The position numbers and the translations under genes were made by a program. Source: Basidiobolus meristosporus CBS 931.73 (lineage: Eukaryota > Basidiobolomycota > Basidiobolomycetes > Basidiobolales > Basidiobolaceae). Taken from it: a DNA stretch of 64,000 nt. Each line of letters begins with the position of its first letter. The first letter of the stretch is position 1. Positions 45,330-55,979 of this stretch are shown here, in pieces. The notes under the pieces are model-generated. The model did no database searches, was not told where the DNA came from, and saw nothing but the letters and a program-made list of their open reading frames with translations. Location: NCBI GenBank assembly GCA_002104905.1, contig MCFE01000148.1, forward strand, positions 1 through 64,000. Reading direction: 5' to 3'.

Positions 45330-46766
45330 ATGGCCTTGGTTGATACGGTGCGCTACATGCCACCCAATTCCTTTATAAAGGCCGTTCCTTCCGGACACAT
45401 CAAGAGGCTCCGGTGCTTTCCCATTCTGAGCCGATCTCAAGCATCAAATTCCACCACTTTCCAGACTTCGCTACGAAGTATGAGATGCGACAATCCGTTG
45501 AGTCAGGTCATGATACTGGGCTTGATCTGCTGCTTCGTTGTGGGCGTCTATAACGTCTACTATGGTATTGGAACCCTGGGGAAGATGAGCGCCAGTGATT
45601 CCCGACGTGTGAATATAGCGCTTTATGCTACATGCGCAGTATGCAGCACCTTTGCAGGTTCGATTAACAATCTACTTGGCCCACGGATTTCTCTGATACT
45701 GGCAGGGCTGACCTACATTTTGTATGTATTCATCCTCTGGGCCTTTACCCGCATTGCCAATGCTGCCCTGACGATTGTCGGTGCGGTGATTGTGGGCTTT
45801 GGCTCTGCTCTACTGTGGGCCACTGTTGGCATGATCATCACTTCGTACCCGACGGAGAACCAAAAGGGGCGTTTCTTCGGTATCTTTTGGATCCTTTTTA
45901 ATATTGGTGCCTTTGTTGGAGGGTTTCTCCCGTTGCTGGACTTCAACTTTCAGGTTGTCACAATCAGTTTTATTAGCCTCATGGTCTGTGGGCTGTTCCT
46001 TATTCTCTTTCTAATTCCCTCCGCACAGGTGATCCGTGAAGATGGATCACGAGTCACCTCTAAAACGGGGTTCCGTCTTTCGCATGAGCTGCGCCAGCTG
46101 CTACGAGCTATCACCAACCGCAAACTCCTTCTGTTATGGCCTATATTCCTTTACTCCAATTGGTTTTACAGCTATAGATTCGGCGATCTCAATGTCACCT
46201 TCTTTACCCCAAGAACACGAACCTTTAATAATATCTTTTACTGGGCATCGCAGATGCTGGGTGCCTTCACTTTCGGCCAATTCCTGGACAACCCGCTTAT
46301 GTGTCGGTCAAAACGAGCCACGCTAGGGCTCGGGTTTATATTCCTGTTCTTCACCGCTTCATGGCTGGGCTGCCTGGTTGTCGAGATCAAAGACTTCATG
46401 GATGTGGACGTGCTGGACGACCAGTATGCAAGGTTTCTGGTGCTGTTTCTTCTCTCAGGATTCTCGGATGCCATGATCCAGACGTGGTGCTACTGGATCA
46501 TAGGCACCTTGACCAATAATGCGATGATCTTGTCTCGCTACTCAGGGATATATAAGGCCATCCAATCTGCGGGCACTGCCATCTCATGGTACTTGGATGC
46601 TACTTCCGTGGCTCCTACCGCTGTCGTTGGCATCAACTGGGCCCTCCTGTATATTGGAACCATTTTTGCATATATGATAGCACGCAAAGTGAGTGATACC
46701 AATTACTCGTTTAGGGAGTCCATTCGTTCACCACCAGAGACCTACAACCAATCTCAAGAATCGTAG
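45330..46766 (+). CDS. UNC93-like (DUF895) major-facilitator membrane protein
   Basis: A single exon of 478 residues runs from ATG 45330; the Met at 45480 (428 residues) is an alternative, since family similarity begins at SQVMILGLICC just after it. There are about 11-12 membrane segments. Family blocks include GVYNVYYGIGTLG at the first helix, TFAGSINNLLGPRISLILAG, GFGSALLWATVGMIITSYP and KGRFFGIFWILFNIGAFVGG, all typical of fungal UNC93-like proteins. A cytoplasmic loop near residues 240-260 and QTWCYWIIGTLTNN in the second half also fit. Members sit in plasma or vacuolar membranes and are implicated in ion (potassium-related) transport; the substrate here is unknown. The gene converges with UBA4, with 911 bases between stops. 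Confidence 0.82.
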   Translation: MALVDTVRYMPPNSFIKAVPSGHIKRLRCFPILSRSQASNSTTFQTSLRSMRCDNPLSQVMILGLICCFVVGVYNVYYGIGTLGKMSASDSRRVNIALYATCAVCSTFAGSINNLLGPRISLILAGLTYILYVFILWAFTRIANAALTIVGAVIVGFGSALLWATVGMIITSYPTENQKGRFFGIFWILFNIGAFVGGFLPLLDFNFQVVTISFISLMVCGLFLILFLIPSAQVIREDGSRVTSKTGFRLSHELRQLLRAITNRKLLLLWPIFLYSNWFYSYRFGDLNVTFFTPRTRTFNNIFYWASQMLGAFTFGQFLDNPLMCRSKRATLGLGFIFLFFTASWLGCLVVEIKDFMDVDVLDDQYARFLVLFLLSGFSDAMIQTWCYWIIGTLTNNAMILSRYSGIYKAIQSAGTAISWYLDATSVAPTAVVGINWALLYIGTIFAYMIARKVSDTNYSFRESIRSPPETYNQSQES

Positions 46767-47677
46767 TGCTCGCCATCAGCTCCCGCTCTCATCGTTTACC
46801 CGGCATGCGGCATCAACTCCACAAAGCTTGCGGGCTTGCCCTACCATACCTGAGGACCACATCTACACCAATTGCCTCATCTGATTTGCTTTACCCTAGA
46901 CCATCAGCATGCAATCTGCCAGTGGGGCTTCGATCTCCAAACATGACGTAGTATATTGCCTGCATGACGGTGTAACCTATTTTAAACCCGTATCACCTAT
47001 TCGTTTGGTTAGTCCAATGTTTCAAATAACCGTTTTGATCTGCCTTTCGCTCGATGGTTTTGATCGCGCATGGTGCTATTTGTGGAACACTTGAATGATG
47101 AAAAGGCCTGGGAGATTCTGGAAATATCCACCAGGCATGTCTGCCAATGGACCTACATTCAACAGCATGTTGGGTATTGGGACCAGATGCCCCTATATCT
47201 GTCATGACTACCGATGCCCCGTACTCTCTGTAGCATCCCGCCTTGCTACGGTACCCGAAGTGTAAATCAATGGATGACGCTTTGATCGGTTCCCATACTT
47301 GTTCAGGATATACTGAACGATGAGTGGCTGTTGGCTAAACTAAATAAAGTTGAATTTGAGGGCCAAATGCCATGTCTGCATTGCGACTTGACTTGATATC
47401 TCGAGATATCCAGATCCTTGAGTACACATCAATAAACAATAGTGCCGGAAATCATTACAAGTAGCATATGCAACGGTACACAGCACAGCTCCGATATTCC
47501 CAATTGAGGTTGTAGAATCCTGATTACATTTTGGGTATAACGATTTATTGATTAAAGCGATCGTGGTACAGAAATGAGGGCAGATTTGGTAGCAAATAAT
47601 CATAGTATTAGAATCTCTAAACTTCTCTTGTCACTCCTCGAATTCTTCATTCTATTCGGCTTGGGAAGGGAGGGGTC
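46767..47677. other. Intergenic between convergent UNC93-like and UBA4 genes
   Basis: No open frame shows a domain and there is no repeat. Both flanking genes end toward this stretch, so it holds their 3' untranslated regions. Confidence 0.4.
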
Positions 47678-49595
47678 TCAATACAATGGGAATTCAGAAT
47701 CAACTTCTTTAGTCCATGCCACCAATCCCCCAGCAATATCCTTGACGTTGGTCCAGCCTTTACTCTGGAGCATACGGACGGCTTGTTGAGAGTCGTTACC
47801 ACGTCTACAAACAACATACACTAATGCAATGGATGAGGTAATGAGCCGTGTAAATTCAAAGCAATTTCACTAACCTGGCTTGGTACGGTCGTACTCGTTA
47901 AATCCATCAATCTGGCGTTCGAATTGGCTCCAGGGAATGTCTGCAAAATTCAGCAAGGTGTGAGGTTAGTCAGTGTGAGGGCGTCGGACTTCAGTGCTTA
48001 AGCTTACTTGTCGAGTTGGGTAGCTGGCAAATCTCAAACTGAACCTTCTCTCGGCAATCAAGCAGTAAATGCGAATTATCCTTGGTCATGATTTCGGAAT
48101 ACTCTGTACAGCTGACGCGCTCAGACGAATCTAGAATAGTCAGATCCTGAAGCTTTTGCGCATAATAATTAGATGATATATTGCATTGTTGGTCCCGAGC
48201 GAGAAATCTCCAACCTTATCCAGAGCGCCACTTCCACAAAACTGTACATAATCGATTAGGCTAGTGACAGTTGGCTCATCACCACACACTGCACAATCAT
48301 GCTTCTTGGCTCTGAGTTTGATAGAGCGGAAGGCTGGCGTATGAGCTGCGGAGAATACTAGTAGGTTGGGCTTGTAGTTGGCTAAGGGTATTTCCAGGTG
48401 TTATTCATTGCTGCCCCAACACTACATCAGCTCCTACTCCATACATACCATTCAGACCAGTGATCACCTTGATAGTCTCCAATGCCTCTAAACAGCCAAT
48501 GATTCCTGGCACTAAGGTTATGGCAAAGTATTAATATGGATGATACAGCTAAATCGTGGTTGTTAAAAGCTTACCGACTCCGAGAACCCCACCATCAGCA
48601 CAGTTGGTAACCGACTCTGGAGGAGGGGGAGTTGGGAATAGACAACGATAGCATGGGCCCCCGTTGTAATTATAGATAGTCAACTGCATTTCGATGTAAA
48701 CAGTAAGCGTTTGCATCGAAAACAACATAGCCAATGAGCTGTAAATACCTGTCCGTCCATACGAACTGCACTGCCAGAGACAAGCGGCTTTTTGGCCATG
48801 ACACAGGCATCGTTAATAAGATATCTAGTGGCGACATTATCGGTACAGTCTACTACAACATCATATCTAAACAGATCATCGTTAACGTAAGTAAGACCAT
48901 CAAATCTACCGGAATATTGCCTACTGTTGAATGATTTCTAAAGCGTTGTCGCTATTGAATAGAGTATCGTATATCTGAACATCGCAGAACGAGTTCAATC
49001 TATGGATAAGCTTAGCCACCAGCATATTAAAAAGAGGAAAGTAAATGGGATGTACTTGTTGCAGGAGTATTTAGCGGAGGCAGCTTTGGACATTCCTTCT
49101 CTGCGCTCGTCGTGAATGACCTGGCGATGAAGATTCGTATTATCGACCACGTCGTGGTCGACGATGCCAAGGCGACCTGAAGAAGTATAAGTACGCGTAT
49201 CGTAAATGCATCGCATACACGGGGAAACCTACCAACACCGGCAGCGCAGAGGTACAAAATACAAGGCGAACCCAAACCACCAGCACCAACAACCAATACT
49301 GAGGCATTCTTGAGCTTCTTTTGGCCTGGGAAGTCGAAGGGGGTGCAAAGAGTCAGCTTCGTGTCTTGAACTCTGATAAGCACGAAGAAAGCCTACCCTT
49401 AATGCCAATGTCGGGAAGAATCAGTTGGCGCCCATAACGTTGGATTTCCGCATTGGTCAGTCCCGCGCCTTCTTGGACTTGAGGAGGGATAGATTGAGCA
49501 GTTTCGTTCTGGCTTTTTAACAAGTCCAGCTCTCGCTTCACCTGCTCCAACTCTCTACGCAGTTCAGCATTTTCAAGTCTCAGTTGCTCTTCCAT
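47678..49595 (-). CDS. UBA4: UBA4/MOCS3 adenylyltransferase-sulfurtransferase
   Basis: Eleven exons (minus): 49595-49397, 49325-49233, 49176-49056, 48999-48925, 48866-48749, 48683-48575, 48511-48449, 48381-48215, 48146-48008, 47940-47875 and 47820-47678. They join in frame to 430 residues, close to the yeast and animal proteins. All introns are GT-AG, 54-71 nt. A coiled N-terminus precedes [20 protein letters not shown], the ATP-binding [33 protein letters not shown], the zinc cysteines CYRC and CAVCG, and the E1-like cysteine in NCADGGVLG. The C-terminal rhodanese domain keeps its active cysteine in [13 protein letters not shown]4 activates Urm1 and passes sulfur to it for tRNA wobble-uridine thiolation and protein urmylation, and in many organisms serves molybdopterin synthase. 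Every key residue I can check is present, so the gene should be functional. Confidence 0.95.
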
Positions 49596-51200
49596 GATTC
49601 AGAAAAAAGGAGCACCAAGGTTTGGCTTTGAGTTAATTTCAGGTATTTATATGGTGAGAATGCCTAGACCATCAAATTCCGATTATCTTGCCATATTGGG
49701 GATTTCCAGAACCACCAGTCGGTGTGTGGTTGGTCGAAACGATTTCCTTCCTGGCGAACATTCAACACAACCCAAGACTTGAGAAATCACCTCACTCCTG
49801 CCAACGGTTATTAGTTCAAAAAAGCCGTCCTCAAAGCCAAGTGCGTTCGAATTGGCAACGTGTGATGCGAAATCTTTCTGGATATGTACGCGATTCCAAT
49901 CTGACCTCCACCGAATTGGGCCCGGTGGCAGCGATCGTGGACTGAACACCCAAAGCCTGGATTGCCCGTGGTGGTGGTTTTGGGAAAACGATTGCCATCA
50001 CAGGCTGATAGATACACTCCGTCATGATTCGTGAGCTTTTTTTGCCACTGGAGCTTCTGAAGTGCATAATTCATATCACGAAGGCATGGCTGGGACCTAA
50101 CGTTGGAGGCTACCAATCATAGTTGTGCTTACCAGCCAGATAGTCTGGGTAAGATGGCGACCAGGCAGAACAGAGATACCCAGCTAGAGGAGCAGTGAAT
50201 GCTTGGAAGCATAGGCGAGAAACACGCCTCCGAGCAGGGCGTCTAATGGCGACAGGGTACACTTGCTGGCTAATTCGCCATTGCCAACGGTCACGATCCA
50301 CTTGGGCAGAGTGCAGAGCTGTGGATAGCTACTCGCAATGAGTGTGGCATTGGAAAGTTTTCCCTTCGAGAGCGGGATCCAACGACGGCGAGGGCCAGAT
50401 GCTTAGTTTTGCTGGATCTGCGGCATCAAGAAGTCATCTGAGTATCTAGTAGCACTAAGGAGGAGTCTGTTTTGGTGTAGAAGCCATATTGGGCGAGGGT
50501 TAAACTGTTTTCCCAAAATGGCTTCATTGGTAGTTGAGCTACATGCGATTCTGCAATATTGCTAAAGTCTATACCAAATCGCGTAGTTGGGCTGGTATCA
50601 ATCAATCTCCAATGCACATTAGCTGCCACGAAGGACGCTCCCGCAGAGGGGTCATGCGGAGATTCCACTAGGATTGGGGTTGAAGCAGGCTCATTTAGAA
50701 AGCACCATCTTGGGTGCAAGGACTGTGTTTTATGAAACCTTACACCAAAAACGATTCCCCTCTGACTTGCCAGGAGTTCTCATGAACTGATCAGCTGGCG
50801 AATGCGCTGCTGATAGATTGGGGGGTAGGATCATGTGTGCATTCCAAGTGAAATTTATTCGGTAAATGATAGTTGTTTCCCCGAGGTTCACCCAGTTTCA
50901 TTGTTTTTGAATGTCTGGCATTCAAGTTTTTATCAAACTTTTGGCCTGCAGTGTTGTATGCAAGTTGACCTTTGGAATTGCTCCCCCGCAAAGAAATGCT
51001 TTGCTCGTACAGGGTGGGTTGTATCTCAAGGGCCTTATCCACTGGCAATCCTCTTCCTATGCACAAAACTAAATGATAGCCTATAGCATAATTGGCATGG
51101 GTAAAGTGCTGTTGATTTAGATCGGGAGAAATTATATTGGATCAGACACTTCGATACATTTGAAAATCACTTGGAAGTATATGGTTAGGTATGCGCAGAT
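49596..51200. other. 1.6 kb with coding-like frames, no family recognised
   Basis: Minus-strand frames at 50426-50719 and in a following stretch of about 50.1-50.45 kb have protein-like composition (for example HPRWCFLNEPASTPILVE and TLPKWIVTVGNGELA), but they break at stops, and splice sites that join them cleanly were not found. It may be a decayed gene or an intron-rich fast-evolving one. No domain is recognisable. Confidence 0.3.
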
Positions 51201-51289
51201 CAGAATGCAACATAAATTATTACATTGTATGACTCTCTACTAAGCCAAATACAAACTTATGAAGTGGAATAGAAAAACAGGCTTGTTTA

Positions 51290-51599
51290 TGTTGTAAATA
51301 TTGAGCTTACACCTGAACCATTCATATAGCATAATATTCTACCTAGCTTATTGTGTAGTTATGAATTATTTACTAAAGATCAAGTGTGTAAGGTATTGGC
51401 TAACTTTTAGAATTAGCAAAGGTCTTGAGGTCATAAATATTCTCAGACTTGTCCAAAAGCCCCTAGGTCTTGGGCACAGCTTCTTGGGACCTTCCTAAAA
51501 GCATTCTTCTCATTAGTTTTACAAAGCAAAAGAAAGTGAATATCATTCAACTCTTCTAGTTTTCAAATGACTTCTATTACTCCTGATAATTATGCAACA
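51290..51599 (+). mobile_element. Diverged solo LTR, about 310 bp
   Basis: It begins TGTTGTAAATATTGAGC and ends AATTATGCAACA, following the family blocks cttgtccaaaagcccc and ttgggaccttcct. Flanks GTTTA (left) and GGTTA (right) match at four of five positions. It marks the left edge of the last repeat island. Confidence 0.6.
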
Positions 51600-51649
51600 G
51601 GTTATAAGCCCCAAATTTGCTCCCCTTGGTTGCCTACCTTGCCTTAGTA

Positions 51650-54600
51650 AATGCTGCTGCTAGTCAAGAGAAAGACTGCCTTGCTCATACTACTATAGCA
51701 AAATAAACTATTACAACTGCTACTAGATGGACTATGTTGAGGGGGCATTGCTATGGAGACAAAGACTTTGCCTTTGAGAAGCTCAGAGAAGCCCTTCAGC
51801 TATGTCAGAAGGAGTATATCTGATGAATGCATAGTAAAGAAATATCAATGGTTCACAACCTATGCAAATATTATGCCAAAGGAATCAGTATAATTTCAGC
51901 CAGAAGCAAATTTTGGATTTGCTCACTGCATTGATTCAGTGATCCTGAAATACCTGTCTAAAAGTTTTGAATAGAATAGTAATCAAAGAAGCCAGAGAAG
52001 AGATAACTTCATATAATTGGATAAAAATGCTGTTAGGACACTGTGCCAAAACCTTTGAAAAAAATTGCTCCTCAGATTTCACAAAAACTTAGGCAAAATT
52101 TTTCTTCACAACAATACCTAAGTGGCTTTTGATTGGTTCTCTACCATTTCTCTCACTTTCTTATTTGCACAGTTGCTCTTTTGCAGTAAAGAAAGGTGCA
52201 TCCTGTGGTGGATCTTCTGTCTTCTACATTTTGTCCCCAATCAGCCTCAGAGTATCCCATAAGATCCTGTTCTGAATCCTTGTAGGTGTACCTTTGGCAT
52301 ACATCAGTAATTCCTTTTAACTATCATAAATCTGCCTAACTGCTGCAATGTGATCAGATCTATAGTTCTGATTATGCTGGCTGACAACCACCACAGAATA
52401 TGAGATATATGGACATGTTCCAAGCATAAGTTACATCAGAATACTGACAATAGATTGGTAAGGGAACTGTGGGCTTTCAGATGACATCAAGCTCTTAATT
52501 AGGTTGAGTTTTGACCAAGTTGAGGCTTGTCTCCATCAGGGTAGCCACTGGTATACAGTGTTCCATTAGGTGTTTCTTTGTTATTTCTTGAGTATACTTA
52601 GACTGGCTTAAGGTTATAGTCTGGGTACTTCCATCCATGAGGAGCCTTATCCCTGAGTCCTAACTGAGTTCTCCTAGATTGGACATCTTGAACTCCTTAA
52701 ACAGAATGGATTAGTGTCTTCAAAAATTTCTTGGTTATAGGTGGCTACAATAAGATCACCCACATATAGAGCCAATAGAGCTGGAACTTCTCTATCCAGA
52801 ACATAGCATATACTATAGTCAGTGGTACTTCTTTAGAAACTCAAAGACTCCAAATTAGAATCTATCTTGTAATTCCAGGCTCTTAGCAGTTGTTTAAAAG
52901 TATATAGAGATTCTTAAACCTGATGACCAAATATGGGTTATCTTGGTCAGCAAACCCATCTGGCTGGTCCATGCACATATCCTCATCAGGTTATTCATTT
53001 TAAAAATGCAGTTTTTACATGCATTTGGTGCACAAAAAACTTGTAATTGGCTGCAGTAGCAAATACTAATTTGATGGAATTAAACTTGGCTGCTGGTGCA
53101 AAGGTCTCATTATAGACTGGTACTTTTGTTTGACAGTATCCTTTGACCACAAGTCTTGCTGTGTACTTTTCAATTGTACCATCAGCCTTGTATCTTGTCT
53201 TGAAGTCCCATCTGCATCCTGTTGATTTTAGCTCATTAGTAACTTGACCAAGTCCCAAGTTTGATTTTCCATCAGGGCCTAATACTCCTCAGTCATTGCA
53301 GATCTCCAAAACTTTGTCTCAGAGCTATTTAGGACCTCTTTACCATCTGGGGCTCATCAATATTGACTGAATAGGCATAGGCTAAATTGCTATCCTCATT
53401 TATATGGTAACTTGGACTATTTCTAGTCCAGGTATATCCCCTGGTTTGTAATACTAAAATGATCACTTCTGGGATACACCTGGACACTGATTCAAGCTGA
53501 ATCATGGTTGTGGAGTCCTCTGGAGTGAGAAATCTTTCAATGTTATGCTCTGATTCAATCCTCACTATTAGTGGACTTGAGATCAGATTTTTGCTATCAT
53601 CTGCTGTCTCTTTTGGTAAAATCTTATGTTCTTGTCAAACAGCACATCCCTGGACATGATCAGCTTCTTGGCTTTGATATTGTAGAGCCTTTATGCCTTA
53701 TTCTCATTACAGTAGCCCAAGAATGTACAGCTTACACTTTATGGCTCAAATTTTAACTGATTTCCAAATAGTTTCCTGGCATAAATTGTGCACCAAAATA
53801 TTGTTAGAAGCTCTGTACTTGGTCTGTATTAATACCATGACTCAAATGCAGCAGAAACACAAAGAATTCTACTATAATCCCTGTTTATGAGATATACAGC
53901 TGTGGTAACTGATTCAAGCCAAAACTCATAGAATACTTACAGGTCATCAATCATTGATCTTGCCACATCAGTAAATGCTCTGTTTGCACATTTGACTACT
54001 GCATTTTACTGTAGGAGTATGGTACAGTAAAATCTTGCATTATCCAATGAATTTTGAAGAAGGGGATGAACACCTTGGATGTATATTTTCCACCATTGTC
54101 AGGGCATAATTTATTGATTTTTTCACCAGTTTCTCTCTCCACCAAGTCATTGAACTCCCTGAAGTTAAACAGAACTTCTGCCTTTCTTTTCTTGCATTAC
54201 ATTATATGTATCTTGTATAATCATCAACAAAAGTGATTAAATACTGCATCCTGCCAAAGGATGAATTTTGCATAGGTCACCGCAGTTGTGAGTGAATTAG
54301 ATCTAGTTTGTTCTTAGTTTTGATTAGTCCAGAGCTCTTGAATGGTTGTCTAGCTTGTTTCCCCTGGATGCAGGCTTTGAAGTGCTCCAAACCAGGTGGG
54401 GGACCAATTTTTCTCTGGAAATTAGCTGATCTTTAATCAATTGTGCAAACAGTCCAAGTTGATGTGTCCAGATCTCCTGTACTAAAGCACTGGTGTTTCT
54501 TCATTTAAGTTACTTATATGGCTTCCAGTTGAGATGAATACTAGTCAACTTGTTAAAATTCTGATCTCTGATAACTGAGGCAATATGAGCATCATTTTGA

Positions 54601-54970
54601 TCAGTGATACTGTATCCAGAATTGTTAATACTGAAACTGAGCTCTTCTGCTGGGGACTTGCATACAGACAGTAGGCTCCTGGCTATCTCTGGTGTACTGA
54701 GTACTTCTTTACAGGTAATTGTGTGGCTTCCATTCTTTTTTTTGCCTTTGAGGCTTACATATATAGATCCTTCTCCAACTGCATCAAGTGTTTTATTGTC
54801 ACCCATCAAAACCTTCTTAATTGGAATATCTTCATATTTTGTGAAAGCTCCTGTTGGTGTGTGGAGTGCTGAGATGCTCCAGAATCAATACATCAAGTCC
54901 AAGAATCCTTGGTTGCGGTGATATTTAGTCCAGATAGGAGTAGTCTATCTTCTTTAGTTACAGCATTTCC
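51650..54970 (-). mobile_element. Broken Ty1/copia retrotransposon body, copy 2
   Basis: Read on the minus strand, pol domains appear in copia order. An aspartic protease motif IDSGAS lies near 54871-54890. A pre-integrase segment (54510-54809) follows, then integrase pieces near 53.9-54.2 kb. The reverse transcriptase at 52995-53258 has YTARLVVKGYCQTKVPVYNE and FVHQMHVKTAFLK, and an RNase H-like block lies near 52190-52280. The protease-integrase-RT-RNase H order identifies Ty1/copia. Stops and frameshifts are spread throughout and no gag is visible, so it is dead. It is paralogous to the copy at 17.4-21.5 kb and shows the uninterrupted (empty) versions of two LTR insertion sites there. Confidence 0.85.
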
Positions 54971-55000
54971 ATATGCAGGCTTTTTTAGTATTATCTCTCT

Positions 55001-55260
55001 TGTTGAGGCAGCAAGTCTTGGAGATATTTGATGTGATTGGGAGAAATAGTATATTATACAGCTTTTACTTGAAAATTTATAAAATGCAAAAGTAGAACTT
55101 ATACTTTTACATGGTCCTAAGACAAAAAAACTGAATCTATTTAGGAAGGTCCCAACCACATTTGTGCAAAGTATGGGGCCATTAGGACAACTTTGAGAAT
55201 TTTCCTGTTGTGAATATCTCACATTTTGATAAAAATATTCCAAGCAAACCCTGACTAACT
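55001..55260 (-). mobile_element. Reverse-orientation LTR fragment upstream of copia copy 2
   Basis: It starts TGTTGAGGCAGCAAGTCTTGG and carries the gatgtgattgggag, aggaaggtcccaa and aaaaatattccaag blocks of the family in reverse. It ends within the LTR. Its minus sense matches the copia body beside it, so it could be that element's own 5' LTR, placed directly next to the protease region after loss of gag. Confidence 0.5.
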
Positions 55261-55279
55261 GATAGTCCTGTACTTTGAT

Positions 55280-55970
55280 ACTTTACTAATTTACCTAATG
55301 GTACTTTCTTTTCTACCTGCCCTTGCATCATTTTTATATTCCACTGTAGAATTGTCCCTGTTTGTTTGCTTACCATTGCCACAATCCCCATCAATAATGA
55401 CTTGGTTCAATGGGTGGATATCAATCAGTATAAGCTGTTGTAAACCAGCAATGAGACCTTCACAATGCTGGCAGCTTGGGATTATTGACCCACTTCATAA
55501 TCTTAAAACAGAACTGTTATGGAATCTTGCTGATCTTACTGCTAAATGGAAAAATAAACTTGATGGTGTTTTGTTGATCCTTTGTGAGTATTTGCTTGGC
55601 CTTATTGCAGTCCTATTGTGGTGTATACCCTATGAAAAATAATTTGGCCTGGCAGGTAGATCCAATCCAGATCAGCTATCAGGACCCCATTTAGAGACCA
55701 TCATAATACCAGCAGCTTGGAGTTAGTGACCCTCTTAACAATCTCTAGACAGGATCACAACAGTGTTTAGCTAATTTTACTACCAAATAAAGGTATAACC
55801 TTAACAGGGCTTAATTGGTGCAGTAGCAATAATTGCATGGCATTGTTGCAGTCCTAGTGCACTCTACAACTACTTTAAATGGATCTAACAGCCAGTTCAT
55901 CAAATTGCCTTATATGGAAAAAACTTGATGGTGCTTTGATGGCATCATTGCAAGTCTCTTATGGCATTAT
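55280..55970. repeat. Repeated module linked to the Tnp2 relics
   Basis: A segment with a block like aatgctggcagcttgggattattgaccca (55463-55492) recurs at about 55.69-55.74 kb and again at 59.92-59.95 kb, each with similar flanks. The stretch 55280-55400 also matches 55990-56110 and 60225-60335. This is an old tandem duplication of the low-coordinate end region of the transposon relics. Confidence 0.5.
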
Positions 55971-55979
55971 GACAGCAGT

